A stretch of 64,000 bases of DNA from Tubiluchus corallicola (taxonomy: Eukaryota > Priapulida > Priapulimorpha > Priapulimorphida > Tubiluchidae). Below the pieces are notes generated by a model. The model saw only the letters and a list, made by a program, of their open reading frames with translations, was not told the DNA's origin and made no database searches. Made by a program: the position numbers and the translations under genes. The DNA is taken from NCBI GenBank assembly GCA_030141605.1, contig JAQGDQ010000189.1, forward strand, positions 291,217 to 355,216, given 5' to 3'. Positions 1 to 11,780 of the stretch are shown in pieces (within the stretch, counting starts at the first letter, position 1; each line of letters starts with the position of its first letter).

Positions 1-210
1 ATCTCCATGTTCACTGTCAAGACTCACACTGCAGCACAAAGCAAAAAAATCTCCATGCTCACTGTCATAGTCTAGCAGAAGTTCAGCAGCAGTCATAATC
101 TTGGCTCGATCTTCCGTTGAGTGGATTCCGAGCTCATCCAGGTCCAAATCCACGATCTCCTTGAATCGATCCAGCGAATACCCATTCAGCATGAAAACGC
201 TGACGTACGA
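1..210 (-). CDS. SASH1: SASH-family exon: SAM domain
   Basis: The exon begins after a pyrimidine-rich acceptor ending TTTCAG and continues the SH3 exon in phase 0. The translation starts SYVSVFMLNGYSLDRF and includes DLDELGIHSTEDRAKIM and LLLDYDSEHGD, which fits the SAM domain that follows SH3 in SASH1-type proteins (NGY, DLDEL and LL-YDS landmarks). The reading frame stays open to the window edge. After DYDSEHGD there is an in-frame 48-bp tandem duplication (DSEHGD recurs 16 codons later). One unit contains an acceptor-like tract ending CTGCAG, so the true exon end is uncertain and may lie between about 90 and the window edge. Confidence 0.88.
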
Positions 211-1282
211 CTGAAATAACGATATAAAAACCATTTTATTGCAAAACTTGAAAAGAATTTATTCGAAGTGTGCGGACATTTTGAAATCTAATCACGAAAA
301 TCAAAAAATGGTGGCTCTTGTTAAAACAGAATGTAATTTTGCAGCACAAAATACACAATGTCTAAACATGGTTTAATAACTAGTTTACAACATTATTATT
401 GCCGAATTATACTAACTGTTCTAACCAACTAATTCTATTACTAGCAAAGGCCCCGCAAAAAATTTTGCGTATAAATACACGTATAATCAAAAATGCGTGA
501 ACATCCTACATAGTCTTCACTTATAAAGCAAAGCCAGCAGCAGCAGTTTTTACTGAATTAAAATTAAAAGGTTATAGGCAGATTATAATGGATGACGTCA
601 CAACAATGGATTTGCGTCAGCAGTTTTTCAAGCGAAAATTGCCAAAAATAGAACATCTAATTAACTCGTCGGTACTCCTCTGTGTACTCCTCGGTATTTT
701 AGTGTCCTAAAATATAACCCACATCATCGTGTAGCCCTGTTCTTCCTCTTTCTAAAGAGCCATATATCTCTTTCCGAAAGTCCCACCAGGCGCCGCTAGA
801 ACGTTTTTTCCGCATGCTGTTTGGTCAAAATTTCGAAAAAACCGCGAGTTTGGTCCGGGAAAACGCCCGTTGCCTATTTCTATTATTCTAACCAGTTCTA
901 CAAACCATTCTATTATTGCCGTATGCTACTCAGACTACAGTAGAGGTGAACAAGTCATTTTATTTTTAGTTATCCAAAAAAACTGCTGTTTGATATTTGA
1001 TTAAAGGTTCAATTTGTCGTTTTCACAGGCTGTGGTGTGTTGGCTAACGTTGATGTGCGACCCAATCTTGCTTTTTACGAACGATGTCTCGAAATTTCGC
1101 ACAACTTGAACTAATATTCTGGTTCCGAGGTGTTCGAGTTATACATAGCTTGCTGTATGTTGCTTTTTAATCATTGCTTTTACTGAATTTAAAGACGAAC
1201 AGTAGTATTATTGGATCGCAATGAATGAAACTTGCTTTGGCAGTAGAAAAAATTAAAACATTTGAAAGACTTTCTACCTCAC
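211..1282. repeat. Intron with a stray copy of the array's 5' dispersed repeat
   Basis: From about 430 to 890 this intron carries a diverged copy of the repeat found at 29950-30600, 35700-36395, 39235-39700 and 45140-45500 beside the cysteine-rich genes. Shared landmarks in order are a CAGCAGCAGCAGTT tract, a segment about gaacatctaattaactcg, AAAGAGC near ATATAT, and GGGAAAACGCCCGTT. The cysteine-rich coding sequence itself is absent. The repeat is therefore a dispersed element and not specific to that gene family. I see nothing else in this intron. Confidence 0.7.
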
Positions 1283-1498
1283 CTCTAGTCCGATGCGCTT
1301 CAGCATCTCCTCTGTCGATTGAGGTCTGCTCCTACGACACACCTTCTTCCGTGGTCCACGCCGAGGTCTGGGCCGGGTTTCGTCGGTGTCGCTCATAAGT
1401 CGAACGTTGATGAACTTGAAAGTGCCGACGCGTGATCCCAGCATCCCCTTCCAGGTACCGGTCTGGGGCATGCTGATGACGTCAATGACGTCACCTTC
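1283..1498 (-). CDS. SASH1: SASH-family exon: SH3 C-terminal half and basic linker
   Basis: This exon is 72 codons long, starts and ends in phase 0, with acceptor ATCTAG and donor GAG|GTGAGG. It begins EGDVIDVISMPQTGTWKGML and continues with VGTFKFINV, the second half of the SH3 fold: the conserved Trp of GTWKG and the GTFKF strand match SASH1. A strongly basic linker follows (RPRPRRGPRKKVCRRSRP) and then STEEMLKRIGLE, the standard lead-in to the SAM domain. In vertebrate SASH1 the basic stretch after SH3 is a nuclear-localisation-like segment. Confidence 0.92.
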
Positions 1499-2778
1499 CT
1501 AGATGTAAAAGACAGAGTGGGCGATGTAGCAGTCTGGACAGAGAAGGCGGGACAACTGACGACCTTTTGTAGGGCTTGTGGAGTTATGTGCGGGTTGCTA
1601 TAATGAAAATGCATTGGCGGATTTAGGGGGGTGTGCCCAAGGGGCCTGGACCCTTCCTTTCACAGTAACTGTTACAACACACCAAATTAATATTTTCTCT
1701 GAATTATAAGCATTAGAACAATTTGCTAAATCCTAAAGCATACGAAAATTATGTACATCATGTACATTTCGGTGACTAGAATGTAAATTATTCAGTAAAG
1801 AGAGCATTAGGATGAAAAGAATCCTGTGAATGGCGTGGATTATTTACACATACTCGGTGCGAGTAGTGCTTATAAAGCGCAGGGTCCGTCAGACTCACAG
1901 ACCGAAAGTCTAAAGTTACAGACCCTGCACCTAAAGAAGAAACAATGTCTCGCCGGGTATTTAGGTTTCTCATCATTTAATTATTTATAAGCCTATCCGT
2001 AACACATGTTAGTAGCACAATTTCCATCTTTCAGTCAACAATATTCAACTGAATTGACGAAAACATTGGGTACCTCATTGTTGTTGCAGCTTCTTAGGAA
2101 ACGTCTCTTGAGAAGTTGTGCACAGGAATAATGAGTTAACTCATTTTATCATCTAGTAACTTATTTTACTTTAGAGTAAGTTGAATGCAACAAAATTTAG
2201 CTGTAATCAGTTGGCATGAGTCATGTGATTGCCTTTGCCAGAAGTAAATCAACATGTCATTTGAAGCTAGTGCTCACCTTGGTGTATTTTGTTTGCTCAT
2301 TGATTCCTTGTGGTTAAACGATTTAAATAGGCCAAGACTTACACAGGGTAAAGTATAAAAGCTAGTGGTAAACAATTACTTAATTCACTGATTAAAAAGC
2401 AATTGCTGTTTTTGAATTAACACCTAAATTTTGCATCCTTAATGGCAAAAAACTTTTGAAAAATGGCTTTGTAAACTAACCTTTTCTTCGACCAAGGCCT
2501 GAAAAGCCTAAAATCAACGAAATTAAGCTCCTGACCCCATTGGGGCAGCTTACAAAGCTCACCCAGACCTCCTAGTTGTTTCCTGTTCTGTTTGCCATGA
2601 GACCCCTTACGTAAATAATTACACTTTTAAGCGCTGGGTGCAAGCTAGAACTTGTCAGAATAAATTCCTTAGGCATACTTATCATAATGTTTAATGATTA
2701 CCATACAGGCAGATACTGGATAAAGTAAAATCAGTGATAATTTGCCTGGAGTTTTATTACATGCACAAAAGTACTTAC
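1499..2778. other. Intron, nothing recognised
   Basis: AT-rich intronic sequence between the two SH3 exons. I see no exon, repeat array or element in it. Confidence 0.6.
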
Positions 2779-2903
2779 CTTGAGCTTCAGAGCATCGGTG
2801 TCATACGGACTGGGCGTGTAGTCTTTAACAACTCGAGCTCTGGCAACAAAAGGTCCCGTGTAAACTGGTTCATCTAATTTCTTTGCAACAACGTCGTTCA
2901 CAC
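2779..2903 (-). CDS. SASH1: SASH-family exon: SH3 N-terminal half
   Basis: Acceptor TTTTCAG and donor AAG|GTAAGT. The first two bases complete a glycine codon begun in the 6625-6715 exon, and the exon ends in phase 0. The translation contains [20 protein letters not shown] and then [29 protein letters not shown] and LKLK are hallmark residues of the SASH-family SH3 domain, whose second half is on the next exon. Confidence 0.93.
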
Positions 2904-3088
2904 CTGAAAATAATGGTAAAGAGTTGCTAACTTCTTGTCAACATACAAAAAACATGTCGCTTGTTTCGATGTTGTTTCTTTAACAATTTACTGTCACATT
3001 TCCACTGCACCCGCACAGACACGCACTTTTCTGTCCGCACGTTTTACGTCCGCAAAAGTTGTTTACATTTGGGACCGCACTCACTCTG

Positions 3089-4188
3089 TACGACACATCA
3101 TAAATACGCAAAAATTATAGTGTGAAATTCTAGACATGAGGCTTTCTAGAAGATTTTTATTTTGCTGTGGCAGTTAAAGAAAAATGCATTTTTGGCTACA
3201 CCCAATATCTTAATATCTAAATATCCAATATTTTATTCTCTTTCATTTCTCTTCCTTCTTTCTCCTGCAGGCTCAGTGCCCCGACAGGATTTAATGTACT
3301 GATTAGTAAACCAAAGCGATTAGCATCAGAGGTACTCGAAATGCAAATAAACAGTGCACATGAAAGGTCATGGTATAATGAAGTAGTTGAGGCTGCAAAA
3401 AATATACCGTAGATGCTAATAAAGAAAGGGTGAAGGTCATGAAAAAGTCTGAATGGAAGAGAGAAATAAAGAATAAGATTGAATGTTGTATAAAGAATGA
3501 ACGTGCAGAAAAATGCAGGAGGAGCACTAAATTAGGATTTTTAAGGCATACCGAGTGGAAATGACAAAATTACATAGACACATGTAAGTCAGAAGAGGAT
3601 AAAGATATACTGAAAATAAGACTGAATATGATTAAAGATACGACACATCATAAATACGCAAAAATTATAGTGTGAAATTCTAGACATGAGGCTTTCTAGA
3701 AGATTTTTATTTTGCTGTGGCAGTTAAAGAAAAATGCATTTTTGGCTACACCCAATATCTTAATATCTAAATATCCAATATTTTATTCTCTTTCATTTCT
3801 CTTCCTTCTTTCTCCTGCAGGCTCAGTGCCCCGACAGGATTTAATGTACTGATTAGTAAACCAAAGCGATTAGCATCAGAGGTACTCGAAATGCAAATAA
3901 ACAGTGCACATGAAAGGTCATGGTATAATGAAGTAGTTGAGGCTGCAAAAAATATACCGTAGATGCTAATAAAGAAAGGGTGAAGGTCATGAAAAAGTCT
4001 GAATGGAAGAGAGAAATAAAGAATAAGATTGAATGTTGTATAAAGAATGAACGTGCAGAAAAATGCAGGAGGAGCACTAAATTAGGATTTTTAAGGCATA
4101 CCGAGTGGAAATGACAAAATTACATAGACACATGCAAGCCAGAAGAGGCTAAAGATATATTGAAAATAAGACTGAATATGATTAAAGT
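3089..4188 (+). repeat. 550-bp tandem duplication, two copies
   Basis: The block 3089-3638 recurs at 3639-4188 with an offset of exactly 550 bp and near-identity over almost its whole length. Mismatches cluster in the last 60 bp, where the second copy runs on into further retrotransposon sequence. Each copy starts with intron sequence (cgacacatcataaatacg) and ends inside a LINE-like coding remnant, so the duplication happened after the LINE fragment inserted. The identical 74-codon antisense open frames in the two copies are by-products. Confidence 0.92.
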
Positions 4189-4520
4189 TAAAGGGAACTA
4201 CAAGAATGAGTTTCAGGATCAGTTATTATGCCCAGTGTGTGAGGAAGATGATGACACTACTGAACATATGCTTACAGATATTACAGATATGTTACAGATA
4301 TGGAGAATGGGAAAAAATTTTGAACTCAGATGTATTAATGAACAGTGAAAAGGAAGGATTGCTAGAAATTAGAAATCTAGTGAACGAATGCATGGAATAC
4401 AGGATAAAGACATTAAACTGGAAAAAGAAAACTAAAAGATCAGCGTTATAGAAGAATAGACTTTGCACCCTATAAAGGTGCCCGCCTCTGATAGGTGGAG
4501 AGAGTCGAGTATCGCAATCG
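3280..4520 (+). mobile_element. 5'-truncated, decayed LINE remnant with C-terminal zinc-finger motif
   Basis: Conceptual plus-strand translation with frame breaks shows EWKREIKNKIECCIKNE, ERAEKCRRSTKLGFLR, KIRLNMIKVKGNYKNEF and LLCPVCEEDDDTTEHML. A CPxC...TxEHxL motif near the end of the reading frame is typical of the C-terminal region of several non-LTR retrotransposons. A short 3' region with CCCGCCTCTGATAGGTGG follows. Several stops and the 550-bp duplication show that it is dead. I cannot assign a clade. Confidence 0.6.
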
Positions 4521-5099
4521 CAAAGAATCAAAGTATTGGTCGACTTTCACTTGACAATATTTCATTCGGTGGTGAAAGAAAACAGTGAGCATTTCAATGA
4601 AATCTTGTGCGAAAGTTTAAAAAAAACTACTGTGCCTTTTCTCCTTCCTGATCGCTAGTCTATTACAGAATGGTTTGATTTTACATGCTCATATGTTGAA
4701 ATTTTTACCACGTTTCTAGTGGAATTTCAAAAGAATTTAGCTATGTTCATTTCACATAAAGCATGGCTTTTATTTTAAAACTAGCAACGTTTTGAAGCTT
4801 GTCACTTTCTCTGCTGTAATAGTACGACTAATGGAATTTTCCAGAAAAAGTCGAAATACCGTGGCAACAACATGTATAAATATACATTACATATTTGAAA
4901 AATATGTGCACAATAGAATCACAAATAGTTGAGTGAGACCGAGGGCGTATCTAGACCGGTACTTTTACCCCTATTTTTATGGATTACTGCTACACATTCA
5001 GCACAAACGGTATGTAGGAAGCTCCTTCACTGATGCGAGGTGTATGTGACCGCGGAAACCGAGCTGTTTAAAGGCGGAGTTTGCGAAAAATTGAGGTTA

Positions 5100-5340
5100 A
5101 AAATCGATCAATTTCGCTGTGATCATAGGGTCCCTTATATGCGAGGTAATTTACCCGGGTTTTTATTACGCGGGACCTGAAGATATCGTCTCTTATAACC
5201 GAAAGGCCCTCATATCCGAGTACCTTATATATGAAGATTTCTACATAGGAAAAACGTTACGAAAAATCGGGACCGGTGTAGGTGGTCCCTTATATGCGAG
5301 TACCCGAGGTGTACGTGGCTTTCTGTGCGGGCGCAGTGGA
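5100..5340. repeat. Degenerate short-period repeat (CCCTTATATGCGAG motif)
   Basis: The motif ccttatatgcgag and relatives (cctcatatccgag, ccttatatatgaag, tcttataaccgaaag) recur five times within about 200 bp, and two outer copies, GTCCCTTATATGCGAG, are exact. The open frame across it is a by-product. The rest of the intron from 4520 to 6624 shows nothing I recognise. Confidence 0.45.
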
Positions 5341-6624
5341 AGCAACAAATGTGGAAAACAATGATTTGCAAATGCGCACTATTGTTCTAGAGTCATAGAG
5401 TCTGTGTCTGTAGGCAGAGTGGAAACGTAGCCTAAGTCAGTGTGAATATTACAGAAAAAAAGAAATACATGTAGCGGAGGTCAAAATTCACAGGTGTTTA
5501 GTGATCATAATTAAGCAACATGCCACCCAGTCAGTAAATGGATTAGCGACTGACAGGAAAACTGCATCTGAGAATATTTTACCTGCTTCACTGCTTTGAC
5601 CACTTGCCTCTTACAAGGGACAATATGTATTCGAAAGTGGCATCTTTGGCAGTTCAGTGTCTCCTCTTAAACAACTGTCCTAAAAAATTAGCTATGTTAT
5701 GGTCCTGCCACACTAGCTAGACTCTGATCAACAGCGGCGGTTCGTAGTTAAAATGAGTGGGGGTAAACAAACAAACGTATGAAAGTTTATACATAAACTT
5801 GATAAAATCCTAAACAAAAAATATTGTTTGCTTACTAATAGCCTAAATTGTCGCAGTTTAAGTTTGATCTATTGATGGTAAACACGGGACAACTGACAAC
5901 AAACTGTGTGAGTAACAGTACTTTCTCTACCAGAGCTCAGACGCATACGCACAGCAGCCAAACACCGCATTGCTGGACTGCTCCGTGCTGGGCTGTGAAG
6001 CAAACAGCACTACTCACGTGCTCTGATTCAGTATAAGTATGAAGAATGAAGTAAAGAAAAAAGACTTATTATATTGAATATTATCGATAATATTGAGTGA
6101 AAATAGGGGGTCCTGAACTTTCACAGTACCTATACACAAGCTGCCATTGCTGGTCAACCAGACCATGCGCCCGCTATCACAGAAGTGCTGAATCTCTTTT
6201 GCAGAGCAACAAGCTGTAAAAAATTAGTCTGCTGCATATAGAGACACTTACCTTGGACCTTTCAAAGACATTCAGCACTTTATGGCTCTGGAGAAAAAGA
6301 TTACAAGAGGTCAGAAAAGGGAGTTACAAAAAATCAATAAATTTTGCAAATGCAAGTAGTAACAGTACCACCAGGTGAAGCCAGGCAGAATGTTTGGAAA
6401 AAACATTAACAGGACAAAAAAACCTGGAATCCAAGAACTGACTTTACTGTTTGCTGGAATTATGAAATATCCATACAGTTTTCATCTGGTCATTCAGAAA
6501 TCTTAATCATAGGTTCTCGTTTTTTCAGTGGCTTCAATAGTGGTTTCAGTCGTTACTCCAGTATTTCCTTTCTTCTGAAATATTCGCACTGACTTATCAG
6601 CAATTCTACCAAATATTAGATTAC

Positions 6625-6715
6625 CAAAACTATGTCTGCTGGTGATTTTCTGTAAACTGTCAGAAGAACTGGCGGAGCACATGGTAGCCTCGCTGCTCGC
6701 GTCATCGCTGGTATC
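6625..6715 (-). CDS. SASH1: SASH-family exon: serine-rich linker before SH3
   Basis: Acceptor GATTTCAG, phase 0 in. Translation DTSDDASSEATMCSASSSDS then LQKITSRHSFG. The donor I use is TTTTG|GTAATC, which is weak, but it leaves one base that pairs with the first two bases of the SH3 exon to give Gly, so the phases match. Vertebrate SASH1 has a comparable Ser-rich segment (VESLRSSLSG type) just before SH3. If the weak donor were skipped, the frame would run about 40 codons further and stop before SH3, which would give a truncated isoform. Confidence 0.75.
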
Positions 6716-6842
6716 CTGAAATCACAAAAGTCGAACTGAATTGAATTTAAACTTCACTGGAATACGGATTCATCACAGTTCCGCATAAAGAGCAATTAAA
6801 CATTTCTTCGCTTGAAATCTCATTGTTCACTAGACACGTCAT

Positions 6843-7345
6843 TGCAGGGATGAGAATGACAAATTGCAAAAAACTCTGAAACAGGCCGGGGGTTTTGGGG
6901 CCACCTAGGCCCCTAATGGGGTTGAGGGGCAAAGTCCCCATGGGGGTTCAAGGGGGCGAAGCAACAAATTTTGTGACCATAGAGTTCTAAGTGGACTTAA
7001 AATATCAGTTACCTTGTTTCATGCATAATTTAAAACACCCAACTATCAAGGATACATCATACCTAATTGTCTCAAAAACGCAAAAGTATATAAAAACTGT
7101 CTGCAATCGACTCAAATAACTCTGCACAATTGATTCTATGTTTTTACACATAGAGATATACACGTGGTTACATTGATGTACGTGATGTAAACAAAGTGAT
7201 GGCCTGCCAACTAGCGGTCAGCTTGTGAAATAATGTACAGGGTCCGTAATTTTCTCAATGAATTTACGCGATTTACAAAAATGGCACTACTGGTCTTCCA
7301 AAAACTCGGAATTCCGCGTAGCCACGGAAAATTCTCATCCCTGCA
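6843..7345. mobile_element. About 0.5-kb inverted-repeat element (MITE-like), copy 1
   Basis: Starts TGCAGGGATGAGAAT and ends ATTCTCATCCCTGCA, a perfect 15-bp terminal inverted repeat, flanked on both sides by TCAT. A second copy at about 52753-53273 has the TIR variant TGCAAGGATGAGAAT, and an inverted relative of the interior is at 61980-62420. Shared interior landmarks are ATGTAAACAAAGT and a segment about ctgtctgcaat. No coding capacity is seen. It is a non-autonomous DNA element of unassigned superfamily. Confidence 0.75.
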
Positions 7346-7452
7346 TCATTGTCATTAGCGGCATTAGTACCAGCTGTTTGGTAAGTCCCAGTTCAGAAGA
7401 GACAAACGGATAGACAAGCAATCGTGAGTGACAACAGTCACACTTTACTTAC

Positions 7453-7554
7453 GTGGTGTTCACTCCGGGACCGGAATCGATTCTGAACTTTGTTCTTCAT
7501 ATCCTTTCTCATCTCTTTGACTCGTCCAACCAAACTGCTGCCACGCCTCAGTTT
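7453..7554 (-). CDS. SASH1: SASH-family exon: short basic helix, first exon common to all isoforms
   Basis: 34 codons, phase 0 at both ends, acceptor TTCTTTCAG and donor CAC|GTAAGT. Translation KLRRGSSLVGRVKEMRKDMK then NKVQNRFRSRSEHH. It matches in position and character the SASH1 segment containing KKVKSVKETMRKRMSKKY. Because it accepts phase 0, it can be joined to any of the three upstream alternatives ending in phase 0 (53323, 22020, 13835). Confidence 0.88.
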
Positions 7555-7914
7555 CTGAAAGAACAAACCAGAAATTTACTGAGACACTGTGACGTCACAG
7601 TATTACGCCATCGCTGACGAACATTCTGAAATCACAAATATGGACAGTAAATTAAAATCTGATACTGGAGAGAGTAAACATAAAAATTATAAAGGAAGCT
7701 TTAAGGCAGCAGAATTATAATTACTGGAACTTCACACTGACAGAAAGCAATGAGCCTTTTGACAAACGTAAAGTGACTTACGTTCGTTAAAAACGTAAAG
7801 CGGTCAAAATCAACAAGAAATGGAAGGTCTGAATCTTACAGAAAATCAATAGAACGTTCTGCAATATAACAATTAACGTACTCGTCAACAAGGGGATAAG
7901 TGATTCGCCTTTCA

Positions 7915-8935
7915 CGAAATGTCACTCATGGTTCACTGACTATGACAAGACGGGTCACTCATGGTTCACTGACTATGACAAGACGGGTCACTCATGGTTC
8001 ACTGACTATGACAAGACGGGTCACTCATGGTTCACTGACTATGACAAGACGGGTCACTCATGGTTCACTGACTATGACAAGACGGGTCACTCATGGTTCA
8101 CTGACTATGACAAGACGGGTCACTCATGGTTCACTGACTATGACAAGACGGGTCGGTCACTCATGGTTCACTGACTATGACAAGACGGGTCACTCATGGT
8201 TCACTGACTATGACAAGACGGGTCACTCATGGTTCACTGACTATGACAAGACGGGTCACTCATGGTTCACTGACTATGACAAGACGGGTCACTCATGGTT
8301 CACTGACTATGACAAGACGGGTCACTCATGGTTCACTGACTATGACAAGACGGGTCACTCATGGTTCACTGACTATGACAAGACGGGTCACTCATGGTTC
8401 ACTGACTATGACAAGACGGGTCACTCATGGTTCACTGGCTGTGACATGAAAGGTCACTCATAGTTTACTGTTTGTGACAAGGTAGGTCACTCGTGGCTCA
8501 CTGACTATGACAAGACGGGTCACTCATGGTTCACTGGCTGTGACATGAAAGGTCACTCAGAGTTTAGTGTTTGTGACAAGGTAGGTCACTCTTGGCCCAT
8601 TGACAATGACAAGACTGGTCACTCATGGTTCACTGACTGTGACATGAAAGGTCACTCATATCATAGTTTACTGTTTGTGACAAGCTGGCTCACTCTTGCC
8701 TCATTGACTATGACAAGACGGGTTATTCGTGGCTCACTGACTATGACAAGACGGGTCTCTCGTGGTTCCCTGACTATGACAAGACGGGTCACTCATGGTT
8801 CGCTAACTGTGACAAGAAAGGTCACTCATAGTTCGCTGTTTGTGCCAAGCTGGGTCACTCTTGGCCCACTGACTATGACAAGACTGGTCGGACATGGTTC
8901 ACTGGCTGTGACAAAACGGGTCAGTCTTTTCTCAC
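7915..8935 (+). repeat. 33-bp minisatellite, about 30 copies
   Basis: Unit is GGGTCACTCATGGTTCACTG plus 13 bases ending CAAGAC. The first half (to about 8440) is almost perfectly homogeneous; the second half contains variant units with larger differences. Because 33 is divisible by three the array stays open in two frames and produces long repetitive open frames that I do not regard as genes. It lies in the intron next to the 7453-7554 exon. Confidence 0.95.
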
Positions 8936-9344
8936 TGCTTGTGAGTCACGAAAATTTGACCACTTTCCAACTATGGCCTACATTTGCATTGCTATTTACC
9001 CTGAAAACTGTAGAAGGACTGAAAGCCTGTCCTCATCATCTCTTGTATATTGATTAGCTGATAATAATATTTTGCTGAGCGCTGTTACTTCCCATATATA
9101 TCAAGCTAACATGTTAACTAGAATGGCTTCCTTGTGCACGCAATATACATCCGTCAATATTAGCACTATATTGAATCACTCAGGAAGCGAGCAGAACCGT
9201 GTAATCAAGGTCAGAATGTATGGACGTATGACGTTTTCAGTGAGACTATTGCGTGCTATATCAGGTATTATGGAGCTAAAGCACTTGTTTGGTCTACTCA
9301 GAAATTAGATAGGTGACCACCGTGGATAACTTTAATTCGCAGAG

Positions 9345-10022
9345 TGGGTAAAACATGTGGCATAAAGGGTAGGAAAACCGCTGCTATTTTTGGTTACTCG
9401 GTGTAGCCTGGGTAGAACTTTAGTGTAGAGACTACGGACAGCGGGTAAAACATGTTGCATGCAGGGTAGGAAAACCTCTGCTATTTTGGTAACTTGGTGC
9501 AGCCTGGGTAGAACTTTAGTGTAGAGACTACGGACAGCGGGTAAAACATGTTGCATAAAGGGTAGGAAAACCGTTGCTATTTTTGATAACTTGGTGCAGT
9601 CTGCGTAGAACTTTAGTGTAGAGACTACAGACAGCGGGTAAAACATGTTGCATAAAGGGTAGGAAAACCGCTGCTATTTTTGATAACTTGGTGCAGTCTG
9701 CGTAGAACTTTAGTGTAGAGACTACGGACAGCGGGTAAAACATGTTGCATAAAGGGTAGGAAAACCGCTGCTATTTTTGATAACTTGGTGCAATCTGCGT
9801 AGAACTTTAGTGTAGAGACAACGGACAGTGGGTAAAACATGTTGAATAAAGGGTAGGAAAATCGCTGCTATTTTTGATAACTTGGTGCAATCTGCGTAGA
9901 ACTTTAGTGTAGAGACAACGGACAGTGGGTAAAACATGTTGCATAAAGGGTAGGAAAACCGCTGCTATTTTTGATAAATTGGTGCAGTCTGCGTAAAACT
10001 TTAGTGTAAGAGACTACGGACA
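9345..10022. repeat. 97-bp tandem repeat, 7 copies
   Basis: Units start GGGTAAAACATGTTGCATAA and end near GAGACTACGGACAGC. Offsets between copies are 97 bp, and variation is limited to a few positions (cagtctg/caatctg, actacgg/acaacgg). The overlapping 71-codon antisense frames spaced 97 bp apart are by-products. Confidence 0.95.
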
Positions 10023-10044
10023 GTATAACAACAAAAATCCACAA

Positions 10045-10150
10045 TATAAAATTTCCAGTTCAGGAATCGAACCTAGTTCCTCTGACTACTGGTCAGACTT
10101 ATTAATCATTTTACTGTCAAATTACCTGCTGACCAATGTTTGCTTGTAAC
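10045..10150 (-). repeat. Possible tRNA-derived fragment (B-box-like motif)
   Basis: On the minus strand AGGTTCGATTCCTG matches the pol III B-box consensus. About 50 bp upstream TGGTCAGCAGGTAATTTG loosely resembles an A box. I could not fold a convincing cloverleaf, so it is at best a decayed tRNA or SINE head. Confidence 0.25.
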
Positions 10151-10159
10151 AATAAAGCC

Positions 10160-11380
10160 AGTGAAATCAATCATAACAGCAAACAGCAAAAGTTTCAAAC
10201 TTAGCTTCATCTGTCTAGAGTTGACACAGTCATACTACGGTTAGCAATCTTGACCGTTAATTAGAGAGTCCCATCCATTAGTCAGTGGGTCCCATACAGA
10301 TAAGATAGTGCTCTTTTGAGACTTGCCATATCGTAAAAGAAGTAGAAGAGCCCATTAAGTCTCAAAAGTTCTGTATTTTTCACAGAAGTTTTCATCCATC
10401 ACGGATTTCCATCAGCTTCACAGAGAGATACAATAATAAAAATTAGGGGGCTTGATTTCTGTGGACGCCAAAACGGTTTTGTTGGGCATCTTTTTTTCAG
10501 GAGTTTGATGATATTTTGATGATAAGTCATTTGAAACCAGCATTTGTTTAAAGTATGAAAAATAATCAGAGCATTTGCAGCACACAATTCGCTAACTAAG
10601 GAAAAATTTAAATTACTATGTCTTGTTAAAATGTTAAATAGAGATAAGCTTTGTGCATTATTGTGCACAACGATCTATCATCAACTACTGAGCGATTGTG
10701 CTCGAGTCTTTACAGTTAAAAAATCTCGATAGAATCGAACGTGGCCGACAGAAAAGCGCGGTGTTCACCTGTTCCATAAACTTGATGCAGTATTGATTTG
10801 CTTCGTTTTTTCAACGGCGAATAAAACACAATTGAAAACATGACTGCCCAGCCAGATCTCAAAATTTCATAAATTTCACCATCTTTAAAATAAACAATTA
10901 ATTAATTATTTAACAAACAATTAATTTTAATTTATTAGACTCCAAATAATAAACAATTATAAAAGACAAATGTCCAATGCCAACACACACGAAATTTCAC
11001 TCGTGATTAATCAGCGTCGTGCTTTTAAAAGGCAACAATTTCGCCTCATAATTAGTTTAACTTCATAACAAAACTGCCGCGCGTTTAATTAATTCTCTCT
11101 CGGAAAAACGTCCACTCGGAAATATTGATTTTAACAACAAAATCGGTCTGATTAAAGCTTTTTCAAAGGCGGCAAGTTTATAATGGTCAGCTCCGTAGCC
11201 GTTGACGTTAATTAAATCATTGAATCAAGTAGGTTAGGTAGTGAAACAACATATTTTACATTTTTAATCTAACCACCGGTTTATGATACGAATGAAACAA
11301 TATCATTAATAATAATAAACTGTTTTGTTTGTTAATTTCGTCCACAAGCGTTCTTTAACTTAAGTGATAACACAAAAGAG
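10160..11380. other. Intron, nothing recognised
   Basis: AT-rich intronic sequence with no exon having splice borders and no repeat array. It includes ATTAATTTAATTTATTAG-type low-complexity tracts near 10900. Confidence 0.5.
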
Positions 11381-11388
11381 GTGAGAGA

Positions 11389-11389
11389 C

Positions 11390-11420
<31 letters not shown>

Positions 11421-11532
11421 AGCAGGGCGAAAGCGAGGGACAGAGGTGAGAGAGAGAGAGAGAGAGAGAGGGGGGAGGGGGAGAGAAAGCGGGAGAGCGA
11501 GAGAAGGGGCGAGAGGGACAGAGGGGGTGAGG

Positions 11533-11611
<79 letters not shown>

Positions 11612-11780
11612 AAAAGGGTGAGAAAGAGAGAGACGGGGAGACAGCCAGAGAGAGATGGAAAGAGGGGGTGAAAGGGTGAGGGAGAGAAGAGAGAGAGTGA
11701 GAAAGAAAGAGGGAGAGAAAGAGAGCGAGAGAGGGAGACACCGAGAGAGAGAGAGAGGAACGGAAAGAAAGAGACGACAA
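11389..11780 (+). repeat. (GA)n-rich purine microsatellite
   Basis: About 390 bp of almost pure purine on the plus strand, GAGAGA runs interspersed with GGGGGA and AAAG units. The 140-150-codon Ser/Leu-rich frames on the opposite strand are repeat by-products. Long purine tracts of this kind can form triplex (H-DNA) structures. Confidence 0.95.

Noticed and set aside
5119-5364. 81-codon plus-strand frame
   Set aside because: It covers degenerate short repeats (CTTATATGCGAG), has no splice context and no recognisable domain.
7900-9057. 187-, 90- and 170-codon open frames with HGSLTMTRRVT-type repeats
   Set aside because: They are the 33-bp minisatellite read in different frames; the unit length is divisible by three so stops are avoided. 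No start context, splice sites or non-repeat domain.
10045-10150. Functional tRNA gene on the minus strand
   Set aside because: Only the B-box-like AGGTTCGATTCCTG is convincing. No acceptor stem or anticodon arm pairs properly.
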